From assembly GCF_003732485.1 (NCBI RefSeq), contig NZ_MOAK01000086.1, positions 171,800 to 207,462 on the forward strand: a stretch of 35,663 nt of DNA, read 5' to 3'. Under the pieces are notes generated by a model. The model searched no databases, was not told the origin of the DNA, and saw only the letters and a program-made list of their open reading frames with translations. The DNA comes from Pseudomonas protegens. Lineage in GTDB: Bacteria > Pseudomonadota > Gammaproteobacteria > Pseudomonadales > Pseudomonadaceae. Of this stretch, positions 29,580-35,663 are shown in pieces; within the stretch, counting starts at the first letter, position 1; each line of letters starts with the position of its first letter. Position numbers and translations under genes: made by a program.

Positions 29580-29960
29580 CTATGCTTGGGCCCGGCTGGC
29601 CGCCAGGGTGATCGACACCGATTCGGCAAAGCGCAGGGCGTGGGGTTTGTCGACTTCGACCTCGGCGTACTGCACCGAGAGGTTGCTCATCACCAGGTCC
29701 AGCAGTTCCTGGGTCAGGCGCTCCAGCAGGGCGAAGCGATTGCCTTCGACGTGGGCAATGATTGCCTTGGTGATGGTGCGGTAGTTCAGCGCGTGATCGA
29801 TGTCGTTGTCGCGCACCGCATCCTGGGCGGCATACAGGATGGTCAGGTTGATCAGCACATCCTGCTTGTTGAGGATCTCTTCCTCGTTGATTCCGATATA
29901 GGTCCGCAGGAGCAGGTCCTTGACTCGGATACGAGCCATTCCTGGCTGAAGTTGTGGCAT
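29580..29960 (-). CDS. folX: Dihydroneopterin triphosphate 2'-epimerase FolX
   Basis: FolX epimerises dihydroneopterin triphosphate to the monapterin form, feeding tetrahydromonapterin, the cofactor of phenylalanine hydroxylase in Pseudomonas. The 126-residue protein has the FolB/FolX T-fold marks [41 protein letters not shown] and [19 protein letters not shown]. The adjacent folE and folM favour FolX over FolB. Start MPQLQPGM at 29960 leaves two bases after the folE stop and has CGGAG upstream; MARIRVKD (29939) is an alternative. Confidence 0.9.
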   Translation of the reverse strand: MPQLQPGMARIRVKDLLLRTYIGINEEEILNKQDVLINLTILYAAQDAVRDNDIDHALNYRTITKAIIAHVEGNRFALLERLTQELLDLVMSNLSVQYAEVEVDKPHALRFAESVSITLAASRAQA

Positions 29961-29962
29961 TG

Positions 29963-30523
29963 CTACTTGCTCCGTCCAATCAATTGCAGGAATTCCTGGC
30001 GAGTGGTGCTCGAATCGCGAAAGGCGCCGAGCATCACCGAGGTATGCATGGTGGAATTCTGTTTCTCGACGCCGCGCATCATCATGCACATGTGCCTGGC
30101 TTCGATCACCACGGCGACACCTGCGGCCTGGGTCACGTTCTGTACCGCATCGGCGATTTCCCGGGTGAGATTTTCCTGGATCTGCAGGCGCCTGGCGAAC
30201 ATATCGACGATCCGGGCGATCTTCGACAGCCCCAGCACCTTGCCGGTAGGAATATAAGCCACATGGGCCTTGCCGATGAAGGGCAGCAGGTGATGTTCGC
30301 ACAGGGAGTACAGCTCGATGTCGGCGACTATCACCATTTCGTCGCTGTCGGAGGCGAACAGTGCGCCATTGACGATCTCTTCCACCGACTGGCTGTAGCC
30401 ATGACACAGGTACTGCATGGCCTTGGCCGCGCGCTTGGGGGTGTCGAGCAAACCTTCGCGCTCGGGGTCTTCACCGAGGCCCTTGAGGATCTCGCGGTAG
30501 TGTTGGGGCAGGGAAAGGCTCAT
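29963..30523 (-). CDS. folE: GTP cyclohydrolase I FolE
   Basis: FolE opens the guanine ring of GTP to make 7,8-dihydroneopterin triphosphate. The 186-residue protein has zinc ligands C75 and H78 in [10 protein letters not shown] and C146 in [11 protein letters not shown], so it is the zinc-dependent type I enzyme. Other marks are [19 protein letters not shown] and the C-terminal TRQEFLQLI. It lies between folM and folX, giving a compact route GTP to tetrahydromonapterin. Pseudomonas usually carries more than one folE, so this copy may serve monapterin rather than folate. Confidence 0.94.
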   Translation of the reverse strand: MSLSLPQHYREILKGLGEDPEREGLLDTPKRAAKAMQYLCHGYSQSVEEIVNGALFASDSDEMVIVADIELYSLCEHHLLPFIGKAHVAYIPTGKVLGLSKIARIVDMFARRLQIQENLTREIADAVQNVTQAAGVAVVIEARHMCMMMRGVEKQNSTMHTSVMLGAFRDSSTTRQEFLQLIGRSK

Positions 30524-30546
30524 GCAAGGTCCTCGCGGAGGTCGGC

Positions 30547-31257
30547 TTATTTGACGTGCCGCCCGCCGTTGACGGTCAAGGTGGTGCCGGTGACGTAGGG
30601 GTTGTCCAGCAGATAGCGCAGGCTCTGGTAGATCACTTCGCTGCCGGGTTCGATGCCCAGCGCGGATTTGGCCAGGGCCTTGGCGCGGTACGCCGCGTCG
30701 TCGTCGGGGTTGAACAATAGCAGGGCGGGAGCGATGCCGTTGACCTTGATTGCCGGGGCGTATTTCGCCGCGAAGGACAGGGTCAGGCTGTCCAGCCCGG
30801 CTTTGCTGGCGCAGTAGGCAATGTGCTTGCTGCTGCCCTTGCGGGTCACGTCGTCGCTGATGTGGATGATGTCCGCCGGGCTCGAGCGCTGCAGCAACTG
30901 CGCACAGTGCAGGTTGATCAGGTAGGGCGCGAGCATGTGCACGCCGAACATCTGGTTAAAGGCGGCGCTTTCCTGGCCGGGGCTTTCTTCCAACCATTGC
31001 GAGGCGTTGTGGACGATGGCGCGCAAGCGGTCGGTGTGGCTTTTCACTTCGCTGATCAGGGCCAGGATGCCGGCTTCGCTGGAGAGGTCGGCATGCAGCA
31101 GGGTGGCGCCCTTTTCCCGCAAGGTCTGCAGGCCCGGGCGGTCGCTGCGGTAAGTGATGATCACCGGCTGCCCGTCTTCCAGCAGGCGCAGGGCGCAATG
31201 CAGGCCGACACGCTGGCTGGCACCAGTGATCAGGATCGGAGCGGGGGAGGCGTTCAT
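30547..31257 (-). CDS. folM: Dihydromonapterin reductase FolM
   Basis: FolM is an NADPH-dependent short-chain dehydrogenase that makes tetrahydromonapterin and has side dihydrofolate reductase activity. The 236-residue protein has the cofactor motif TGASQRVG (11-18), VHNASQW (82-88, in place of NNAG), active-site Y148 and K152 in AYCASKAG, and the PALLLFN segment. The TGASQR with basic R and the VHNAS variant fit FolM/PTR1-like reductases better than general SDRs. First gene of the folM-folE-folX-DUF1244-hopJ cluster. Confidence 0.88.
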   Translation of the reverse strand: MNASPAPILITGASQRVGLHCALRLLEDGQPVIITYRSDRPGLQTLREKGATLLHADLSSEAGILALISEVKSHTDRLRAIVHNASQWLEESPGQESAAFNQMFGVHMLAPYLINLHCAQLLQRSSPADIIHISDDVTRKGSSKHIAYCASKAGLDSLTLSFAAKYAPAIKVNGIAPALLLFNPDDDAAYRAKALAKSALGIEPGSEVIYQSLRYLLDNPYVTGTTLTVNGGRHVK

Positions 31258-31328
31258 GGAGGGCTCGCGTCGCGGGTAGGGGAAAACTATACCAGCGGCG
31301 GGATGGGTTGTGCCTGTTGCTCGGGGGC

Positions 31329-31382
31329 TTCGCTGGCAAGCCAGCTCCTACAGGGCGATGTAGGAGCCGGCTTGCCGGCGAA
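31329..31382. repeat. REP pair between folM and the ABM-domain gene
   Basis: TTCGCTGGCAAGCCAGCTCC (31329-31348, continuing TACA) is followed by GTAGGAGCCGGCTTGCCGG (31360-31378). It is an inverted pair in the opposite arrangement to the one after trxB, with only an 8-base spacer. It abuts the ABM-gene stop codon, so it could form its 3'-end hairpin. Confidence 0.85.
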
Positions 31383-31952
31383 TCACGGATTCTGTGCCGA
31401 GGGTGCGGCTGGCAGTGTCCGCTCGGGTGTGCTGTTGAGCCAGTTGGCCAGCAGGCGGGTGGACAGCGGAATGAAGAAGTAGACCATCAAGGGGGTCAAG
31501 GCCAGGGTGCTGACAAACACTCGGGGCAACAGGCTCAGGTCGCTGAGCAAGGGGCCGAGGACGAAGTTGAACAGCAGCGACACCGGGAAGAACGCCAGCC
31601 AGATGGCGACGGCCTGTTTCCAGCGCGGTGGCCGGTGTCCGGCTGCGCCGAACCAGCCATCGATACCGCTGACCCGATGTTCCGATGGGTGGGCAAACAG
31701 GTCGCTGCCCCGGGCCAGCCAGGCGGTGCGCGAGGCGGAGTGTTCCCAGGTGTGCAGGGTCTGTTCGTCGGCGAAGCGGAAGATGATCTGGAATTCGTCG
31801 TCGTCAGGTGGTGGGGCCAGAACGCCGGAACCCAGGTAGCCGGGAAAGTCGGTGGCCAGTTGTTCGCCTTCGCGCAGCCAGGCGATCAGGTCCTGGTAAC
31901 GGCCGTCGGCAACGCGCCGGGCAACCATCAGGGTGACGGGTGAGGTAGACAT
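31383..31952 (-). CDS. ABM-domain protein with C-terminal membrane segments
   Basis: The 189-residue protein joins a ferredoxin-like ABM domain (about 5-95; VTLMVARRVADGRYQDLIAW, GYLGSGVLAPPPDDDEFQIIFRF, WEHSASRTAWL) to two hydrophobic segments (about 115-133 and 145-165) and a short proline-rich tail. Proteins of this shape are annotated as antibiotic biosynthesis monooxygenases, but no enzymatic role is shown and the membrane part is unusual for that label. Start at 31952 has GGAG at 7-base spacing. It is divergent from the MerR/LitR-like regulator, which may control it. Confidence 0.75.
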   Translation of the reverse strand: MSTSPVTLMVARRVADGRYQDLIAWLREGEQLATDFPGYLGSGVLAPPPDDDEFQIIFRFADEQTLHTWEHSASRTAWLARGSDLFAHPSEHRVSGIDGWFGAAGHRPPRWKQAVAIWLAFFPVSLLFNFVLGPLLSDLSLLPRVFVSTLALTPLMVYFFIPLSTRLLANWLNSTPERTLPAAPSAQNP

Positions 31953-32126
31953 TATGTATCTCCGTAAAACCAATGCGCGGCCTGGGTAAGGCCGTCGCTT
32001 GACGTGGCACCGGGGTAGTGGGCCGCGCCTGAAACAAGCAAGGATTATTCCTGATTGGCGCGATGGTACCAATGACACCGGTCGGTTTTTCTCGCGCTTG
32101 AAGCATTTGCACCTGGGGGGAGTAGA

Positions 32127-32180
32127 ATGACCGCCACTTTGTTTACTGGTGTTTTCTCCCCAGATGCCCGTCATGACTGA
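32127..32180 (+). other. Candidate 17-codon leader ORF overlapping the MerR start
   Basis: ATG at 32127 follows GGGGGGAG (32115-32122) and encodes MTATLFTGVFSPDARHD before TGA at 32178-32180, overlapping the regulator start in another frame. The same bases include TAGAAT (32123-32128), a good -10 box, so this could instead be promoter DNA. Whether it is translated is open. Confidence 0.35.
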
Positions 32181-33123
32181 ACTTGCCCCCGTCGCTCCGG
32201 CTTCTGACCCCGCCCGTCAGGATGATCTGTTTCCGATCCGTGAAGTGGCGCGCCTGACTGGAATCAACCCAGTGACCCTGCGGGCCTGGGAACGACGCTA
32301 CGGTCTGATCCAGCCAACGCGCACCGAAAGTGGGCATCGCCTGTATTCCATGCACGATGTTGAGGCAGTACGAGAGATTATTGGTTGGATCGAGCGCGGT
32401 GTGGCGGTGAGCAAGGTCGGCAAGATTCTGGCCAAGAGCCGGGCGACCCAGGCTCAGGTCAAGGCGCCAGTGGACGACGGCCTGCAAGGCGAATACGGCC
32501 AGTGGCGTGATCAGTTGAAGCTGGCGGTGAACGCTTTCGATGAAGAGCAACTGGAACGCCTCTACGGGCAGGTCTTTTCCAGCTACGCCTTGCCGGTGGT
32601 ATTCCAGGACATTTTCCTGCCGTTCTGGAGGCAACTGCTGCAGGAACGGGACACTTTCGGTCAGACCAGCGAGTGGTTGTTCCTGGATGGTTTTCTGCGG
32701 GCGCGGATCACGCAAAGGCTGTTGTTGCAGCGCGCCACTCAGAGCCGGCAACTGCTGCTGACGGCGTTCAATCCGCAGTGTCGCGAACTGGAGTTGCTGG
32801 TGGCGGCGCTGATGCTCGGGCATGACCAGATCGGTGTCCGCCTGCTGGGGCCGGGAGCGCCGCTGGATGAGCTGACCCTGGTCTGCGAAAAGCTCAGGCC
32901 CGTGGCCCTGGTGGTGTTCTCCAATCATGCGCCGACGGCGGAGTTGCCCAAGCGTCTCAAGCGCCTGGCGCTGACCCTGGACTGCCCGTTGATGCTGGCC
33001 GGGGATGCGGCGGACCTGGCTCAGGAAAGCTTCAGCGGTTCGTCGGTGGCGTGCCTGGGAAATGAGGGGCGCTTGATGCAGAAGCGCCTGCGGCAGTTCC
33101 TCAGCGGGCGCCTGGACACCTGA
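32173..33123 (+). CDS. MerR-type regulator, class II LitR-like
   Basis: The 316-residue protein has an N-terminal MerR winged helix (19-88; FPIREVARLTGINPVTLRAWERRYGL, SGHRLYSMHDVEAVREI). A C-terminal part laid out like the B12-binding light sensors CarH/LitR follows: helical cap about 105-190, Rossmann-like part about 195-300. Cobalamin marks are missing: NPQCRELE replaces DxHxxG, and the WxxxEH motif is degenerate (WLFLDGFL). This fits class II LitR proteins such as PplR1 of P. putida, which respond to blue light through a partner LOV protein; such a LOV gene lies nearby. No good ribosome site is seen; ATG 32164 or 32149 are alternative starts. Confidence 0.8.
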   Translation: MTELAPVAPASDPARQDDLFPIREVARLTGINPVTLRAWERRYGLIQPTRTESGHRLYSMHDVEAVREIIGWIERGVAVSKVGKILAKSRATQAQVKAPVDDGLQGEYGQWRDQLKLAVNAFDEEQLERLYGQVFSSYALPVVFQDIFLPFWRQLLQERDTFGQTSEWLFLDGFLRARITQRLLLQRATQSRQLLLTAFNPQCRELELLVAALMLGHDQIGVRLLGPGAPLDELTLVCEKLRPVALVVFSNHAPTAELPKRLKRLALTLDCPLMLAGDAADLAQESFSGSSVACLGNEGRLMQKRLRQFLSGRLDT

Positions 33124-33141
33124 CGCCGCTGCCGGTCAGTC

Positions 33142-33747
33142 TCAGGCGTGCAGGGCCGGATGGGTATGGCGGTGCTGCTGGAGGATGAACTGGCGCAGGC
33201 GTTCGGTTTCTTCCGTGTCGCTCTGATCCAGGCGATAGGCGTAGAAACCGGCTTCGGTCTGGCGCTCGAAGCGTCCGTGCAGGGCAATCCGTTCATATCC
33301 CGAAGGGCTGAACCACTGGGCGAACTGCTTGGGCGGACGGGTCCGGTTGCGGATCTCCAGCAACACGCCCTTGAACGACACTTCCCGCACCCACAGGCGT
33401 CCGGGCTGGCCTCTGGAGTTTTCCAGGGCCACCGGCTCTTCCAGCGCCAGGCGCCAGGGCCGGATCATGGGGCCGTCCTCGAAGATGCTCGGCACCCCCA
33501 GGCGCAGATGCAGGGCATGGAACTCGTCTTCCACCAGATGCAGGGGGAAGGTCATCTGCTGATTGTCGAAGCGGGCCTGGATGGTGACCTTTTCATTGGC
33601 TGCCAGGCGCGTAAGCAGATCACGGATCTGCGAGCCGCCATTGACCAGCAGGCTCGATGTGGCATCGCGCACATTGAGCTGCGGGTTGTGCTGCATGGTC
33701 TGGATGAAGTCCAGTTCATCCTGGGTGAGGAGAGCGTCACGCTGCAT
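33142..33747 (-). CDS. Uncharacterised protein, possibly PilZ/YcgR-like
   Basis: I do not firmly recognise this 201-residue protein. The N-terminal 100 residues hold helical LTQDELDFIQTMQHNPQLN and a beta-rich part (VTIQARFDNQQMTFPLHLVEDEF). The C-terminal half has REVSFKGVLLEIRNR, which resembles the (D/N)xSxxG of PilZ domains, but a matching RxxxR is not apparent, so cyclic-di-GMP binding is doubtful. No signal peptide or membrane segment. It is convergent with the regulator gene (18 bases between stops) and lies 53 bases downstream of the LOV gene on the same strand, so cotranscription with the photoreceptor is likely. Confidence 0.7.
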   Translation of the reverse strand: MQRDALLTQDELDFIQTMQHNPQLNVRDATSSLLVNGGSQIRDLLTRLAANEKVTIQARFDNQQMTFPLHLVEDEFHALHLRLGVPSIFEDGPMIRPWRLALEEPVALENSRGQPGRLWVREVSFKGVLLEIRNRTRPPKQFAQWFSPSGYERIALHGRFERQTEAGFYAYRLDQSDTEETERLRQFILQQHRHTHPALHA

Positions 33748-33800
33748 GATGTTGCTCGAAGGGTGGAGGACAAATCGGCGGGGAATATCCCTACAGACCA

Positions 33801-34274
33801 CTAAACCTGCGACTTATTAGAGCCGTCGGTCGCCTTGAGGGCGGCGAGTTCGGCTTGCACTGCGGCCAGTTGCTGCTCCAGTTGGAGCAAACGTTGCTGC
33901 GCCTTGATCTGCACGCTGACGTCTTTCTGCACACCAATGAAATAGGTCAGTTGATCGCTGTCGTTGAATACCGGGGTGATCGACAGTTCGTTCCAGAAGT
34001 GGCTGCCGTCCTTGCGATAGTTGCGCAGCACCTCGCGGCACGGCCGACCCTGGCCCAGGGCCTGGCGAATCCGTTCCAGCCCCGGTTGGTCGCGGTCTCC
34101 GGACTGCAGGAAACGGCAGTCCTGATACAGCACTTCGTCGGCGCTGTAGCCGGTCAGTCGCTCGAAAGCCGGGTTCACGTAAATCACGATGTTGTCTTCG
34201 CCTTCCTGTTCGGCGACCACAATCCCGTCGTTGGAGGCGTTGATCATCTTTTGCAGCAGATGCGCGTTGATCAT
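33801..34274 (-). CDS. Short LOV-domain blue-light receptor
   Basis: The 157-residue protein is a stand-alone LOV domain with short terminal helices, like the PpSB1-LOV and PpSB2-LOV proteins of P. putida and relatives in P. fluorescens. The photoactive cysteine is C53 in YQDCRFLQ, the variant of the GxNCRFLQ core. FMN-contact residues are visible at N85 (LRNYRKDG), N95 (WNELSITPV) and Q116 (GVQKDV). A C-terminal coiled coil (about 120-148, QRLLQLEQQLAAVQAELAAL) should dimerise. There is no output domain, so signalling must go through a partner, plausibly the LitR-like regulator. Confidence 0.93.
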   Translation of the reverse strand: MINAHLLQKMINASNDGIVVAEQEGEDNIVIYVNPAFERLTGYSADEVLYQDCRFLQSGDRDQPGLERIRQALGQGRPCREVLRNYRKDGSHFWNELSITPVFNDSDQLTYFIGVQKDVSVQIKAQQRLLQLEQQLAAVQAELAALKATDGSNKSQV

Positions 34275-34429
34275 CCCGAAGTTCCGCTATCGATCAGCAA
34301 GTGCTGGATTCTAAGGCACGCTGGCACGCTGTCCACAGGCGCTTTTTGGCTGTGCGGGGCACCAGAAGCGGGATTTTACTCCGTAGCTGGTAATATCCCA
34401 GTCTTTTAGTCAGCTTCAGGAACAGATTG

Positions 34430-34885
34430 ATGAAAGTCGCCATCCTTTCCGGCTCGGTGTACGGCACGGCTGAAGAAGTCGCCCGGCACGCCGCCAAGCT
34501 CCTCAACGCCGCAGGTTTCGAGGCCTGGCACAACCCGCGGGCCACTCTGGCCGAGCTTCAGGCCTTCGCCCCGCAGGCGTTTCTGGCCGTGACCTCGACC
34601 ACCGGCATGGGCGAGTTGCCGGACAACCTGCTGCCGCTGTATTCGAGCATCCGCGATCAGTTGCCCGCCGCCTGGCGCGGGTTGCCCGGAGCGGTGATCG
34701 GCCTGGGGGATTCCAGCTACGGCGATACCTTCTGTGGCGGTGGCGAGCAGATGCGTGAGCTGTTCGCCGAGCTGGGGGTGGAAGAAGTGCTGCCGATGCT
34801 GCGCCTGGACGCCAGCGAGAGCGTGACCCCGGAAACCGATGCCGAGCCCTGGCTGGCCGAGTTGATCAGCGTACTGCGGGGCTGA
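34430..34885 (+). CDS. Flavodoxin, MioC-like
   Basis: This 151-residue FMN protein has the flavodoxin phosphate loop SGSVYGTAEEVARHAA (about 8-23), the TSTTGMGELPDNL segment (55-67) and the second FMN loop GLGDSSYGDTFCGGG (92-106). It is closest in form to MioC/YqcA flavodoxins; its redox partner is unknown. Start at ATG 34430 is preceded by CAGGAAC. It overlaps the convergent LysR gene by 20 bases at their 3' ends. Confidence 0.88.
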   Translation: MKVAILSGSVYGTAEEVARHAAKLLNAAGFEAWHNPRATLAELQAFAPQAFLAVTSTTGMGELPDNLLPLYSSIRDQLPAAWRGLPGAVIGLGDSSYGDTFCGGGEQMRELFAELGVEEVLPMLRLDASESVTPETDAEPWLAELISVLRG

Positions 34886-35663
34886 CCGGCTGCTCGCGTA
34901 GCAGCGCCAGCCAGGCTTGCGCTGCCTTGGACAGATACGCGCCCTGGCGCCAGATGAAGGCAATGTCCCAGCGCAGATAGTCCGGGGCCTTCAGCGTCAG
35001 GCGCACCACCCCCGGCCGCACCAGGCCGCGGGCCACCACGCTGGGCAGCAGCACCACGCCTTGACCGGCGGCCACCAGCGCCGCGAGAAAGTCCGCCTGG
35101 CCGCTGCGTCCCCCTTCCTTTGGCGTGAAGCCCACCTGCTGGCAGGCCTGGAGCAGCCGGTCGTTGAGCACAAAGCTGCGCTGATAGAGGAGGAAGGGCG
35201 TGTCCGCCAGTTCTTCCAGGCGCACCTGGGCGTTCATCGCCAGGGGATGCTCGGCGGGCAACAAGGCATCCAGGGGTTCATCGCAGAAGGGTTGATAGGC
35301 AAACGCCGGGTCCTTGGGGGTCAGGCTGCCTCCCAGCTCCAGCTCACCGTTGCGTACCGCCTGCTCCACATTCAGGCTGCCGCCTTCGAGCAGTTGCACC
35401 TGGATATTCGGATAGCGCCGGCGGTATTCGGCGAAACGGCTGGCGAACAGTGCATCGCTGCCCAGCAGCGGCAGGCCCAGGCGCAGTTCACCCCGTGCCA
35501 GTTGGCTCAGGTCATCCAGTTCGCTGAGCAATTCATGACGTAGGCGCAGCATGCCCTCGGCCCGTTGCAGTACCACGCCGCCGGCGGCGGTGAGATGAAT
35601 GTGCGAGCCCTGGCGCTCCAGCAGGGGCGTGCCGAGGCTCTGTTCCAGCTGGGCGATCTGCTT
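34866..35663 (-). CDS. LysR family transcriptional regulator (partial, N-terminus off the right edge)
   Basis: 265 residues are present; roughly 30 N-terminal residues lie beyond the window. The visible beginning KQIAQLEQSLGTPLLERQ is the recognition helix and wing of the LysR HTH, followed by HIHLTAAGGVVLQRAEGML, the linker helix, and the periplasmic-binding-like effector domain (GELRLGLPLLGSD onward, with LLYQRSFVLND). The frame continues unbroken to the last base, so the gene must start beyond it. Target and ligand cannot be inferred. Confidence 0.92.
   Translation of the reverse strand, partial: KQIAQLEQSLGTPLLERQGSHIHLTAAGGVVLQRAEGMLRLRHELLSELDDLSQLARGELRLGLPLLGSDALFASRFAEYRRRYPNIQVQLLEGGSLNVEQAVRNGELELGGSLTPKDPAFAYQPFCDEPLDALLPAEHPLAMNAQVRLEELADTPFLLYQRSFVLNDRLLQACQQVGFTPKEGGRSGQADFLAALVAAGQGVVLLPSVVARGLVRPGVVRLTLKAPDYLRWDIAFIWRQGAYLSKAAQAWLALLREQPVSPAVR

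Overview
The window is a dense stretch of gamma-proteobacterial chromosome, almost certainly from a Pseudomonas of the fluorescens group. The evidence is high GC, gene order and gene pairings that match remembered Pseudomonas aeruginosa blocks (lptB-lptA-lptC-kdsC-kdsD | mlaFEDC-mlaB-ibaG-murA-hisG-hisD-hisC ... algW-nif3 ... cysD-cysNC; pta ... slyD-gpx; glycosyltransferase-cysZ-trxB; folM-folE-folX), and REP-type inverted repeats of the gtaggagc/cttgcc kind in four gaps. The genus call is inference from synteny and protein sequence; no search was run.

Left third (1-11341): envelope genes and histidine genes. A minus-strand cluster makes KDO (kdsD, kdsC) and exports LPS (lptC, lptA, lptB; lptB is cut by the left edge). 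Divergent from it is the plus-strand Mla phospholipid-transport operon (mlaF, E, D, C, B), followed by ibaG, murA and hisG-hisD-hisC.

Middle (11375-19430): a minus-strand pair, a TonB-dependent siderophore receptor plus a DUF4198 periplasmic protein, sits between hisC and algW and looks like an accessory insertion with a Fur-like site. Then come algW (minus strand), divergent nif3, and cysD-cysNC for sulfate activation, ending in a strong terminator.

Centre-right (19503-28780): an acyltransferase and pta on the minus strand, a small DUF3565 gene, slyD, glutathione peroxidase, an Old Yellow Enzyme, a group-1/4 glycosyltransferase, cysZ and trxB. The most striking DNA-level feature is a 139-bp element with perfect 16-bp terminal inverted repeats. 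It has inserted into the loop of the slyD terminator and duplicated the 4-base loop CGAG.

Right end (28887-35663): a minus-strand folM-folE-folX-DUF1244-hopJ-like cluster for reduced pterins, an ABM-domain membrane protein, and a probable blue-light module. That module is a MerR-type regulator resembling class II LitR, which lacks cobalamin-binding residues, an uncharacterised possible PilZ-like protein, and a short LOV photoreceptor. A MioC-like flavodoxin and a LysR regulator cut by the right edge close the window.

Functionally this is mostly housekeeping: envelope building and lipid asymmetry, histidine, sulfate uptake and activation (cysZ, cysD, cysNC) with thioredoxin reductase, and pterins. 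The accessory or regulatory material of interest is the receptor pair, the terminator-borne element, several RNA hairpins, and the LitR-LOV neighbourhood.
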